DNA from: an uncultured Bacteroidia bacterium
Lineage (GTDB): Bacteria > Bacteroidota > Bacteroidia > Bacteroidales > UBA932
NCBI GenBank assembly: GCA_902790635.1
Contig: CADASN010000004.1
Span: 87,428-151,427 of the forward strand
Direction of reading: 5' to 3'
DNA: 64,000 nucleotides
This document shows positions 46,029-53,384 of this stretch, piece after piece. Below the pieces are notes generated by a model. That model was given only the letters and a program-made list of their open reading frames with translations. It made no database searches and had not been told where the DNA came from. Each line of letters starts with the position of its first letter. The stretch's first letter is position 1. The position numbers and the translations under genes were made by a program.

Positions 46029-47018
46029 ATGGTCCGTCGTTTCCAGGTAGCGGGACTCGTCTTCTCGCTCGACCTTCCGGAGCATCATCCGGCGACCGCT
46101 CACCTGCACAACTACGATCCTTTTGAGATAATGTCGCGTCCCGGCAGTCAGCCTCCGGAAACGTCTCGCTGCGCTCGACCCCACCGATGCGCTTCGCTTG
46201 CGGTCCCCCCTCTTACGATGCCGAGGGTGGCACGGTTTCCAGAGACTGCTGCCGAGGCCGCTCCGATTTTCAATTTACTATTGACCAACGAGCGGCCGGG
46301 GACGCCGGATGCGACCCTGTTCCGCAGCGCGGAGGAATCCGGAGAGCCGGTCGTCGGTTTTTATCGCTGCGGTGAGGGCTACCTGGCGGAGTTTTCTCCC
46401 ATGCCCGGGAGGCCCGTGTGCGGGGTGCTGGAGATCAGCGGCGATTTCCGGGAGGGGAAGCTTTTTGCCGAAGGCAGTCCGTCCGACCAGGTCTTTGCCA
46501 TCAACAACTCCCTGATGCTGCTGTTCGCCTTCGCGTCGGCCGCCCGGCAGGCGCTGGAGATGCACGCCTCCGTGGTAATGCACGGCGGTCGCGGATTCCT
46601 CTTCCTGGGGCGCAGCGGCACTGGCAAGAGCACCCACAGTTCTCTGTGGATCAAGCACATCGAGGGCACCGAACTGCTCAACGACGACAACCCAGTCGTC
46701 CGGATCGTAGACGGCACCGTCCGGGTCTTCGGTACGCCCTGGAGCGGCAAGACCCCCTGCTACAAGGCCCAGGATGTCCCGGTCGGGGCCATCGTCCGGC
46801 TCCGCCAGGCACCGGAGAACAGCATCGCACGACTCGGCACCGTCCAGGCCTATGCCTCCGTAATGGCGTCCTGCTCCGGCTACCGCCCGATCCGCGCCCT
46901 CGCTGACGCCCAGCATGAGACGCTCTCCGTGATCGCCACTGATATCCCCTGCTATGAACTGGGCTGCCTGCCCGACGAAGCCGCGGCCAGACTCTGCTGG
47001 CAGACTGTCGATGGATAA
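46029..47018 (+). CDS. HPr-kinase-like P-loop protein of a peptide-maturation cassette, carrying a repeat insert
   Basis: 329 residues. The kinase core has a Walker A GRSGTGKSTHSSLW (about 196), LLNDDNPVVRI, and the GTPWSGKT loop, the pattern of HPr kinase/PEP-carboxykinase-like proteins found beside PqqD genes. HASVVMHGGRGFLFLG leads into the P-loop. The N-terminus (FQVAGLVFSLDLPEHHP, NYDPFEIM) is interrupted at about residues 38-76 by the translated copy C of the hairpin repeat (SRCARPHRCASLAVPPLTMP), in frame. It may phosphorylate a peptide or protein substrate; none is visible nearby. Stop overlaps the peptidase start. Confidence 0.7.
   Translation: MVRRFQVAGLVFSLDLPEHHPATAHLHNYDPFEIMSRPGSQPPETSRCARPHRCASLAVPPLTMPRVARFPETAAEAAPIFNLLLTNERPGTPDATLFRSAEESGEPVVGFYRCGEGYLAEFSPMPGRPVCGVLEISGDFREGKLFAEGSPSDQVFAINNSLMLLFAFASAARQALEMHASVVMHGGRGFLFLGRSGTGKSTHSSLWIKHIEGTELLNDDNPVVRIVDGTVRVFGTPWSGKTPCYKAQDVPVGAIVRLRQAPENSIARLGTVQAYASVMASCSGYRPIRALADAQHETLSVIATDIPCYELGCLPDEAAARLCWQTVDG
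46141..46257 (+). repeat. hairpin repeat copy C, in frame inside the HprK-like gene
   Basis: The core 46157-46240 shares ACGTCTCGCTGCGCTCGACC and CGCTTGCGGTCCCCCCTCTT, then GATGCCGAGGGTGGCACGG, with copy A. It lacks about 36 central bases around the CAAATCTGAGATTTG palindrome. Arms GGAAACG / CGGTTTCC and CGGCAG / CTGCCG are complementary. Its orientation is opposite, relative to the host gene, to that of the trmB copies. Confidence 0.8.
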
Positions 47019-47436
47019 GAAGACCTTCCCCAACGCCTTGCTCCTCGGAGAGGTAGCGGCCGTCCTGGACGAGGGCCGGGAAGCCATCATCTCCCCTACC
47101 GGCAACAGCATGCTGCCCTTCATCCGGGGCGGCGTGGACCGCGTGGTGCTGCACCGGACGCCCGACGTGGCCGTCGGGGACATCGCGCTCGTGTACACCG
47201 ATGGCAGGTACCTCCTGCACCGCATCGTCGCCCGGAAGGGCGATGCGCTCACGCTGATGGGCGACGGCAACGTCCGCGGCCTGGAGCATTGCCGACGCGC
47301 GGACGTGATCGGCACCGTCGCGGAGATCATCCGTCCGGACGGCAGCAGGCGCAAGCCCGGGAAAGCAAGCCTCTGGCAGGCCCTGCGGCCTGTCCGGCGC
47401 TATTTGTTGGCATTTTACAAAAGAGTTCTGATATGA
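47011..47436 (+). CDS. S24/S26-family (signal-peptidase-like) serine peptidase
   Basis: 141 residues from MDKKTFPNALLLGEVAAVLD; its ATG overlaps the kinase stop. The nucleophile serine is in SPTGNSMLPFIRGGVD. The second motif reads YLLHRIVARKGD, with His where bacterial type I signal peptidases have Lys, as in the archaeal/ER-type Ser-His enzymes, and MGDGN follows. No membrane helix is evident. In this context it may process a peptide precursor. Confidence 0.75.
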   Translation: MDKKTFPNALLLGEVAAVLDEGREAIISPTGNSMLPFIRGGVDRVVLHRTPDVAVGDIALVYTDGRYLLHRIVARKGDALTLMGDGNVRGLEHCRRADVIGTVAEIIRPDGSRRKPGKASLWQALRPVRRYLLAFYKRVLI

Positions 47437-47702
47437 AGATTTGCGAAGGTATGGTGCTGAGGTCGCTCGCGGGCTGCTTCATCGTCACCGGAGACGGCCG
47501 TTCGCCGGTCGATTTCAGCAAGGTCATCTCCTTGAACGAGACGGCCGCCTATCTGTGGAACGAAGTGAAGGACAAGGAGTTCACCGTGGACGACCTGACC
47601 GCGCTGCTGACCGCCCGCTATGAGGTGGACGAAGCGACGGCGAAGGCCGATGCGCAAAAACTCACGGATACCTGGCGGGAAGCCGGCTTGCTGGAAGGAT
47701 AG
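47433..47702 (+). CDS. PqqD-like peptide chaperone
   Basis: 89 residues, the size of stand-alone PqqD / RiPP recognition-element proteins: MKICEGMVLRSLAGCFIVTG, then SKVISLNETAAYLWNEV and a winged helix (FTVDDLTALLTARYEVDEAT). The LNETAAxLW core is the PqqD signature. Such proteins bind leader peptides for a maturation enzyme. The ATG overlaps the peptidase stop as ATGA. No precursor peptide is seen within the cassette. Confidence 0.85.
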   Translation: MKICEGMVLRSLAGCFIVTGDGRSPVDFSKVISLNETAAYLWNEVKDKEFTVDDLTALLTARYEVDEATAKADAQKLTDTWREAGLLEG

Positions 47703-49334
47703 ATGATTCCGGTCCGGCAAGTGATCCAGGGCCTGCGGCCCATGGCCCGCCCCGTACGGGGACGGATGCTGGTGAGCATACTCATCGGCCTGGTCCGCAT
47801 TGCCGCATCCCTGGGCTTCGTCTGGATCTGCAAGCGGCTGGTGGACATCGCCACCGGCGAGATCGACGCCCCGCTGGGCCTGCATATCGGTATCATGCTG
47901 GGCATCATGTTCGTGCAGATGCTCTGCTCGATCGGCGCCTCCGCATGGGAGACCTACATCCAGGTCCGCACCGGCAACGACCTACGCAAGGATACCTTCG
48001 CACGGGTACTGCGCAGCCGCTGGACCGGGCAGGAGACCTTCCGCAGCGGTGACGCCGTCAACCGCCTAGAAGAGGATGTCCGCGTGGTCAACGACCTGCT
48101 CTGCGCCCGCATGCCGGAAGTCGTGATCACGCTGGTCCAGCTGCTCGCCGCTTCCGTTTACCTGATGATGATGGCACCCCGGCTCCTGTGGGTGCTGCTC
48201 ATCCTCATGGTCGTGGCGGTCGTCGGCTCGCGCTTGTTTTTCCGCAAACTGCGCGCGCTTACCGAGCGCATCCGCAAGCAGGAGGCCGAAGTCCAGCAGC
48301 TCATGCAGGAGAACCTGCAGAAGCGGCTGGTCGTGCTGACCCTGATCGGCGCGAAGCGCGTACTGACCCGTCTGGGCATCCTCCAGCAGGACGTCCAGGG
48401 CCAGACGGTCATGCGGCTGAAGTACAATGCCGTAGCCCGCGGCTTCATGATCCTGGGCTTCATGGGCGGCTATGCGGCCGCCTTCCTCTGGGGTGTGCTC
48501 GGCATCCGCAGCGGCGCGGTGACCTACGGCATGATGACCGCCTTCCTGCAGCTCGTCGGGCAGGTCCAGCGCCCCATCGCCGAACTGGCCCGGCAGGTCC
48601 CCGCCTTCATCCACGCCGCCACGTCCGTGGAGCGCCTGATGGAACTGCAGGCGCTGGAGCAGGAACCGGACGAAGCCCCCGTCAGCCTGTCCGGCGCCCC
48701 GGGCCTGCGCTGCACCGGCGTCAGTTTCGCCTATCCCGAACGGCCGGAGAAGATCCTGGACGGCTTCGACCACGATTTCGCCCCGGGCTCGATGACGGTC
48801 ATCATGGGCCCCACCGGTGCCGGCAAGAGCACCCTCAGCCGCCTGCTGCTCGGCTTGCTCCTGCCCTCGGCCGGCCGCATCGAACTCTACGGGGCCGAAG
48901 GCTCCTTCCCGGCCGGACCGGCCCTGCGGTGCAATTTCCTCTATGTCCCGCAAGGCAATTCGCTGCTCAGCGGCACGATACGCGAAAACCTGCTGCTCGC
49001 CCGCCACAACGCGACGGAGGAGCAGCTGCAGGAGGCCCTGCACACGGCGGTCGCGGACTTCGTGATGGAATTGCCCGAAGGGCTCGACACGCCTTGCGGC
49101 GAGACCGGCAGCGGCCTGAGCGAGGGGCAATGCCAGCGCATCGCCATCGCGCGCGCCCTGTTGCGCGAAGGGGGCATCCTCATCCTGGACGAAGCCACGT
49201 CCGCCCTCGACGTCCGGACCGAGGAGCTGCTGCTCGAGCGCCTCTACGAACGCTTCCACGGTCACAAAACCCTCATTTTCATCTCCCACCGGGAGGCTGT
49301 CACCGCCCGCGCGGACAGTCTGTTAAGCATGTAG
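47703..49334 (+). CDS. ABC exporter, membrane and ATPase domains fused
   Basis: 543 residues. Six helices (about 20-310), then an ATPase with Walker A MGPTGAGKSTLSRLL, signature GLSEGQCQR (LSEGQ in place of LSGGQ), Walker B GGILILDEATSALD and the H-loop ISHRE. There is no N-terminal C39 peptidase domain, so processing would need the S26-type enzyme next door. It starts at the base after the PqqD stop. Probable peptide exporter by context. Confidence 0.85.
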   Translation: MIPVRQVIQGLRPMARPVRGRMLVSILIGLVRIAASLGFVWICKRLVDIATGEIDAPLGLHIGIMLGIMFVQMLCSIGASAWETYIQVRTGNDLRKDTFARVLRSRWTGQETFRSGDAVNRLEEDVRVVNDLLCARMPEVVITLVQLLAASVYLMMMAPRLLWVLLILMVVAVVGSRLFFRKLRALTERIRKQEAEVQQLMQENLQKRLVVLTLIGAKRVLTRLGILQQDVQGQTVMRLKYNAVARGFMILGFMGGYAAAFLWGVLGIRSGAVTYGMMTAFLQLVGQVQRPIAELARQVPAFIHAATSVERLMELQALEQEPDEAPVSLSGAPGLRCTGVSFAYPERPEKILDGFDHDFAPGSMTVIMGPTGAGKSTLSRLLLGLLLPSAGRIELYGAEGSFPAGPALRCNFLYVPQGNSLLSGTIRENLLLARHNATEEQLQEALHTAVADFVMELPEGLDTPCGETGSGLSEGQCQRIAIARALLREGGILILDEATSALDVRTEELLLERLYERFHGHKTLIFISHREAVTARADSLLSM

Positions 49335-49337
49335 CCG

Positions 49338-49775
49338 ATGGAGTGGCTGGAGAGTCTCGGCCTGCTGGGCCTGTTCCTGGGAAGCGCGCTGGCGGCGTCC
49401 ATCGTGCCGTTCAGTTCGGATGTGCTGTACATTGCCATCCTGGCCACGACCGGCCAGTCATTGGGCTGCCTGGTCAGTGCAACCCTCGGCAGCTGGCTGG
49501 GCAGCCTGTTCACCTACTATCTGGGCTGGCTGGGGAAATGGGAATGGATCGAGAAATGGTTCAAGATCACGCGTGAGAAGCTGGAGAAGCAGCAGGAGAA
49601 AGTCAATAAATACGGCATCTGGCTGGCACTGTTCAGCTGGGTGCCCATCATCGGGGATGTCACGGTCCTGGCGCTGGGATTCTACAAAACCCCGCGCGGG
49701 TGGACCTTCCTGATGCTCTTGATCGGCAAGGCCCTCCGCTACTTGTTCTGGAACCTGATCGTCGGCTTGTTCTAG
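49338..49775 (+). CDS. YqaA/DedA-like (VTT) membrane protein
   Basis: 145 residues with the SNARE-associated (VTT) pattern: LGLFLGSALAASIVPFSSDV, then LGSWLGSLFTYYLGWLGKW and the re-entrant motif FSWVPIIGDVTVLALGFYK. Proteins of this group affect membrane lipid balance. It starts 3 bases after the ABC gene and may be read with it. Its end overlaps the convergent DUF456 gene by 4 bases. Confidence 0.82.
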   Translation: MEWLESLGLLGLFLGSALAASIVPFSSDVLYIAILATTGQSLGCLVSATLGSWLGSLFTYYLGWLGKWEWIEKWFKITREKLEKQQEKVNKYGIWLALFSWVPIIGDVTVLALGFYKTPRGWTFLMLLIGKALRYLFWNLIVGLF

Positions 49776-50263
49776 ATGAAAACGATGATGTAGTAGAGCA
49801 TCACCGCCGATGAGATAAGCTTGATCCCCGTACCGGAAAGGAAGCCCAGGAAAGCGCCCAGCGAAGACTTCAGCGAGGCGCCGGCGCCCTTGCCCGCCAG
49901 AAGGAATTCCGCGAGGAAAGCACCCAGCAGCGAAGTCACGATCATGCCGCCCGGCAGCGGGAAGATCAGACCGGCGAACAGTCCGATGATGGCGCCCCAG
50001 GAGGCGTATTTGCTCCCGCCGGTGAGCTTGGTGAACCAGGCCGGGATGATATAGTCCATCACTGTCACCACGATGGTGACCCCCAGCAGGACGAACAGCA
50101 GCGTCAGGGACATCGGGTCCCCGGCCTTGTCCGTGCCGCCGAAGAAATACATCAGCAGGATCCCGACCCAGCTGAAAGGCGGTCCCGGCAGTCCCGGCAC
50201 CACACTGCCGATGATGCCCAGGACACCCAGGATCACGGCCAAGATGATCATCACGGTATTCAT
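49772..50263 (-). CDS. DUF456 membrane protein
   Basis: 163 residues, hydrophobic throughout, with about four or five helices. It has the GSVVPGLPGPPFSWVGILL and GAIIGLFAGLIFPLPGGMIV segments typical of DUF456. Function unknown. Monocistronic; divergent from the LolD-like gene. Confidence 0.82.
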   Translation of the reverse strand: MNTVMIILAVILGVLGIIGSVVPGLPGPPFSWVGILLMYFFGGTDKAGDPMSLTLLFVLLGVTIVVTVMDYIIPAWFTKLTGGSKYASWGAIIGLFAGLIFPLPGGMIVTSLLGAFLAEFLLAGKGAGASLKSSLGAFLGFLSGTGIKLISSAVMLYYIIVFI

Positions 50264-50363
50264 ACCCTAAAGATACAAAGATTCCGGGAAACTGTTTCAA
50301 AAAGCTTGCCGACCGCCGTTTTTGCAGAACAATCAATAAATGCTTATCTTTATCCTTCGGATT

Positions 50364-51020
50364 ATGATCATCGACGCGAAAGGCATACGGAAGAGTTTCG
50401 GGACCCTGGAAGTCCTGAAGGGAATCGATTTCTGTGCGGAAGCACACGAGATCGTGGCCATCATGGGCGCATCCGGCGCCGGCAAGTCCACCCTCCTGCA
50501 GATCCTCGGCACGCTGTCCATGCCGGACAGTGGCAGCCTGCTGATTGACGGGGAGGATGTACTGAAGCTGAAAGGTGACAAGCTGGCCGCATTCCGCGGA
50601 CGGCGGATCGGGTTCGTCTTCCAGTCGCATCACCTGCTGCCGGAGTTCTCTGCCGTGGAGAATGTCCTGATCCCGGCGCTGATCGCCGGCGTGCCGATGA
50701 AGGAAGCACGCACCCGGGCGGTACGGCTGCTCGGCGAGGTCGGACTGGAGGGGCGCCTGGACCACAAGCCGGCCGAGCTCTCGGGCGGCGAGCAGCAGCG
50801 CGTCGCCATCGCACGCGCCCTGGTCAACGACCCGGCCGTGCTCTTCGCCGACGAGCCTACCGGCAACCTCGACTCCGCCACGAAGCAGGAGATCCACAAA
50901 CTCTTCTTTGCCCTGCGCGAACGCCTGGGGCAGACCATCGTCATCGTCACACACGACCCCGAACTGGCAGGGCTTTGCGACCGCTGCCTCGTCATGCGGG
51001 ACGGACAATTCATCCAATAA
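50364..51020 (+). CDS. LolD-like ABC transporter ATPase
   Basis: 218 residues from [20 protein letters not shown]. Walker [16 protein letters not shown], the Q-loop [18 protein letters not shown], signature [15 protein letters not shown], Walker [15 protein letters not shown]. [16 protein letters not shown] and the TGNLD end are typical of LolD/MacB-type ATPases releasing lipoproteins. No LolC/E permease is adjacent, so partners lie elsewhere. A near-consensus TATCTTTA box lies at 50345. Confidence 0.88.
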   Translation: MIIDAKGIRKSFGTLEVLKGIDFCAEAHEIVAIMGASGAGKSTLLQILGTLSMPDSGSLLIDGEDVLKLKGDKLAAFRGRRIGFVFQSHHLLPEFSAVENVLIPALIAGVPMKEARTRAVRLLGEVGLEGRLDHKPAELSGGEQQRVAIARALVNDPAVLFADEPTGNLDSATKQEIHKLFFALRERLGQTIVIVTHDPELAGLCDRCLVMRDGQFIQ

Positions 51021-51023
51021 GGT

Positions 51024-52001
51024 CTAAGGAAGTTTCTCCAACAAAAGTTCAAACAGGCGGGGCTTGGCATAACGGTCAAGCTCCGTTTCTTCGATCCAGC
51101 GATATCCCTCGGGCAGGACCGGCTCCTGCTGCGGCTCCCAGAGGTAGAAGTCGCAGATCAGCGTCCGGTGGGTCAATTGGTGTTTCACGCCTGCTTGCAG
51201 CAGGGTCAAGCCCGGCCGCTGGTCGTTGACCAGCGGCTCATATAATCCCTCCCAAATGTCACCCGCGCCACGCCGGTGGATCGCGGTCTTCCCCTGAAAA
51301 CGCAAATAGACGTAGTCGAAGCGGCGTGTCTGCACGGCCGCCCCTTTCGCCTTGACCGGCAGCCGGTCCACCTGACCGGTGGCGAGGGCGGCACAGCTGC
51401 CCGCGAGCGGACAGAGCAGGCAGGCGGGTGCCGCGGGCGTGCACTGGACGGCACCGAAATCCATCATCCCCTGGTTGAAATCACCCGGGCGGTCGGCCGG
51501 CAGCAGCCGCGCGGCCAGGTCCGTGAATTCCTTCTTGGCGGCAGTGGAGCCGACCGGGGTCGCGATGCCGAAATGCCGGGCGAGCACCCGGTACACATTG
51601 CCATCCACGACGGCGGCAGGCAGGCCGAAAGCGATCGAGCCGATGGCTGCTGCCGTGTAGTCGCCGACACCCTTGAGCCCGCGGATCCCTTCCAGCGTGT
51701 CCGGGAAATGCCCCAGCTCCGCAATCTGCCGGGCCGCAGCGTGCAGGTTGCGGGCGCGGCTGTAGTAACCCAGCCCCTGCCAGAGCCGCAGGACTTCATC
51801 CTCGCTGGCGGCGGCCAGGGCCTGCACGTCCGGAAAGGCAGCCATGAACCGCTCCCAGTATGCCTGCCCCTGCGCGATGCGCGTCTGCTGGAGGATGATC
51901 TCGCTGAGCCAGATGGCATAAGGATTGCGGGTATGACGCCAGGGAAGGTCCCGACCGTTGGCTGCATACCAGTCCAGAATGGTTTCTGTGAAGGAAATCA
52001 T
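51024..52001 (-). CDS. mutY: A/G-specific adenine glycosylase
   Basis: 325 residues. It removes adenine paired with 8-oxoguanine. Present are the WLSEIILQQTRI segment with the catalytic Glu, the helix-hairpin-helix LKGVGDYTAAAIGSIAF, the catalytic Asp in NQGMMDFGAVQC, and the 4Fe-4S loop C-x6-C-x2-C-x5-C (CTPAAPACLLCPLAGSC). A C-terminal NUDIX-like domain (WEGLYEPLV...) recognises oxoG. Near-leaderless. Confidence 0.96.
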   Translation of the reverse strand: MISFTETILDWYAANGRDLPWRHTRNPYAIWLSEIILQQTRIAQGQAYWERFMAAFPDVQALAAASEDEVLRLWQGLGYYSRARNLHAAARQIAELGHFPDTLEGIRGLKGVGDYTAAAIGSIAFGLPAAVVDGNVYRVLARHFGIATPVGSTAAKKEFTDLAARLLPADRPGDFNQGMMDFGAVQCTPAAPACLLCPLAGSCAALATGQVDRLPVKAKGAAVQTRRFDYVYLRFQGKTAIHRRGAGDIWEGLYEPLVNDQRPGLTLLQAGVKHQLTHRTLICDFYLWEPQQEPVLPEGYRWIEETELDRYAKPRLFELLLEKLP

Positions 52002-52006
52002 GGCTG

Positions 52007-52014
52007 CAAAAATA
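52007..52014 (-). promoter_or_regulatory. -7 box of mutY
   Basis: TATTTTTG on the minus strand, ending 6 bases before the ATG at 52001. Confidence 0.6.
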
Positions 52015-52044
52015 CGAAAATGCGTCGGATATCCGTTTTTTTTC

Positions 52045-52052
52045 TAATTTTG
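52045..52052 (+). promoter_or_regulatory. -7 box of the beta-barrel gene at 52074
   Basis: TAATTTTG, 22 bases before the GTG start at 52074. Confidence 0.55.
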
Positions 52053-52073
52053 TAACAGATAAATCAGATTGCC

Positions 52074-52685
52074 GTGAGAAAGTTCAAGTTGATCCTGGTG
52101 CTGGCCGCCGCCCTGTTGGGCGGGACCGCCGCTTCCGCCCAGGCGGAATGGAACGCCAATTTCGGCTACGCCACGACCAGTTTCCGGGGGACGGAGTGCT
52201 CCGCTTTCCTGTCCTCCCATCCCTTGCGCGGTTTCTACGCCGGGTTGACCCATGAGTTCTACTTCTCCGCCCTCGCAGGCCTGACCTTCGAGCCGGGATT
52301 CTATTATTATTACCAGTCCGGGCAGAACGACTCCGGCTTGACGCCCAAGTTCTTCCGGATGCATTATTTCTCCGTCCCGCTCAACGTGAAGTATTCCTTC
52401 GAACTGAGCCCGAGCCTGATGGCCGCCTTCTACAGCGGTCCCGCCGTCAATGTGGGCTTCATGGGCAATCTTTTCGAAGACAACACCTTCGTGACGAGCA
52501 CCAACCTGCTGGATCCCATGCACCGCCTGACACGCGTCAATGCCCAGTGGGACTTCGGCGTGTCCCTCACGCTGGCCGGAGCCGTACAGATACGCGCCGG
52601 CTATGCCCTGGGGTTGAGCCGGCTCATCCGCGAGCAGAACGTTTACAACAACAGCTTCACCGTCGGCGTAGGTTTCCTCTTCTAA
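52074..52685 (+). CDS. small outer-membrane beta-barrel protein
   Basis: 203 residues, GTG start (VRKFKLILVLAAALLGGTAASAQ) giving a clear signal peptide. Alternating strands such as GFYAGLTHEFYFSALAGLTF, then FFRMHYFSVPLNVKYSFELS, and a final aromatic (VGVGFLF) indicate an 8- to 10-strand barrel. Function unknown. A strong hairpin follows at 52706. Confidence 0.72.
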   Translation: MRKFKLILVLAAALLGGTAASAQAEWNANFGYATTSFRGTECSAFLSSHPLRGFYAGLTHEFYFSALAGLTFEPGFYYYYQSGQNDSGLTPKFFRMHYFSVPLNVKYSFELSPSLMAAFYSGPAVNVGFMGNLFEDNTFVTSTNLLDPMHRLTRVNAQWDFGVSLTLAGAVQIRAGYALGLSRLIREQNVYNNSFTVGVGFLF

Positions 52686-52705
52686 ACGCCGTCCGCCAAT
52701 GACAG

Positions 52706-52734
52706 AGAAGCCCGGGATCAAGTCCCGGGCTTCT
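52706..52734. terminator. bidirectional terminator hairpin
   Basis: AGAAGCCCGGGA / TCCCGGGCTTCT, a perfect 12-bp stem with loop TCAAG between two convergent genes. T-tracts are weak on both sides. Confidence 0.75.
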
Positions 52735-52740
52735 GTGGTG

Positions 52741-53004
52741 TTAAGCGGTCTTTTCTTCTTTTTTCTTCTGGATCCTTTCTTTGGCGTCGGCATAGAGGTC
52801 CTTGACCTCTTCGCCGATCTCGGCCGCCTTGGCTTTGGCCTTCACGGCCACCTCCGCAGCTTCTTCTTTCAGCTCTGCCGCCTTGACTTTGGCTTTGCCT
52901 GCCAGTTCGGCCGCTTTTTCTTTTGCGTACTGTTTTGCTTCATCAAGGGTCACCTTGCCGTCTCCGTCAAGGTCCATCGCTTTCTTTTTGGGTTCGTCGC
53001 TCAT
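52741..53004 (-). CDS. small EF-hand protein with Lys/Ala/Glu-rich helix
   Basis: 87 residues. Residues 11-23 (DLDGDGKVTLDEA) are one complete EF-hand loop with Asp at positions 1, 3 and 5 and Glu at 12. The rest is a long charged helix (KEKAAELAGKAKVKAAELKE and onwards), resembling apolipoprotein- or YtxH-like stress proteins. No signal peptide, so cytoplasmic. A lone EF-hand in a bacterium suggests calcium response or only a structural motif. Function unknown. Confidence 0.7.
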   Translation of the reverse strand: MSDEPKKKAMDLDGDGKVTLDEAKQYAKEKAAELAGKAKVKAAELKEEAAEVAVKAKAKAAEIGEEVKDLYADAKERIQKKKEEKTA

Positions 53005-53069
53005 GGTGTGGTGTGTTAGTAATTACTGCTTACAAATATAATAAAATCTGTGGTTTTTCGGCGAGTATT

Positions 53070-53099
53070 TTGAATTCTCGCGAATCCGGGATACCTTTG
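53070..53099 (+). promoter_or_regulatory. promoter of tRNA-Pro (TTG-N19-TACCTTTG)
   Basis: TTG at 53070-53072 and TACCTTTG at 53092-53099, spacer 19, a perfect match. The tRNA starts about 145 bases downstream, so the primary transcript has a long structured leader. Confidence 0.8.
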
Positions 53100-53108
53100 T
53101 AAACAAAT

Positions 53109-53249
53109 GGGTCACAGGGGGCGGCCTAGCCCCCTTCAATCAAGTCGGCATCAGCCGACCGGCCGGCCCCGGGTATTTGACCGAAGGGCAAATACGGAAA
53201 GGGGTTTATGGCCGCAAGGGGTCACAGGGGGCGGCCTAGCCCCCTTCAA
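53109..53249 (+). repeat. two identical 31-base repeats in the tRNA-Pro leader
   Basis: The 31-base unit at 53109-53139 recurs exactly at 53219-53249, directly against the tRNA. Each contains the hairpin GGGGGC-ggccta-GCCCCC. Between them are GTCGG-catca-CCGAC and GTATTTG...CAAATAC stems. A structured leader, or the scar of a duplicated tRNA unit that lost one tRNA. Confidence 0.8.
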
Positions 53250-53250
53250 A

Positions 53251-53324
53251 CGGGGTGTGGCGCAGTTGGCTAGCGCATCTGGTTTGGGACCAGAGGGTCG
53301 TGTGTTCGAGTCACATCACCCCGA
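53251..53324 (+). tRNA. tRNA-Pro(TGG)
   Basis: Cloverleaf folds: acceptor CGGGGTG/CACCCCG, D-arm with AGTTGGCTAGC, anticodon stem TCTGG/CCAGA with loop TTTGGGA (anticodon TGG), T-arm GTGTGTTCGAGTCACAT. The discriminator is A; CCA is not encoded. Confidence 0.95.
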
Positions 53325-53333
53325 CCGGAACAA

Positions 53334-53366
53334 AAAATCCGTCCGCAGCGGCTGCGGACGGATTTT
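53334..53366. terminator. terminator shared by tRNA-Pro and mdh
   Basis: AAAATCCGTCCGCAG / CTGCGGACGGATTTT, a perfect 15-bp stem with a CGG loop, followed by TTTCTTTT-type sequence; works in both directions between convergent units. Confidence 0.9.
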
Positions 53367-53384
53367 CTTTTCAGGCCGTAAAGC

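Noticed and set aside
42188-46184. Two long minus-strand frames opposite tkt and lepA
   Set aside because: Mirror frames of well-conserved housekeeping genes.
53109-53249. Possible CRISPR array
   Set aside because: Only two repeat units with an internal hairpin, one 79-base gap that itself contains stems, and no cas genes.
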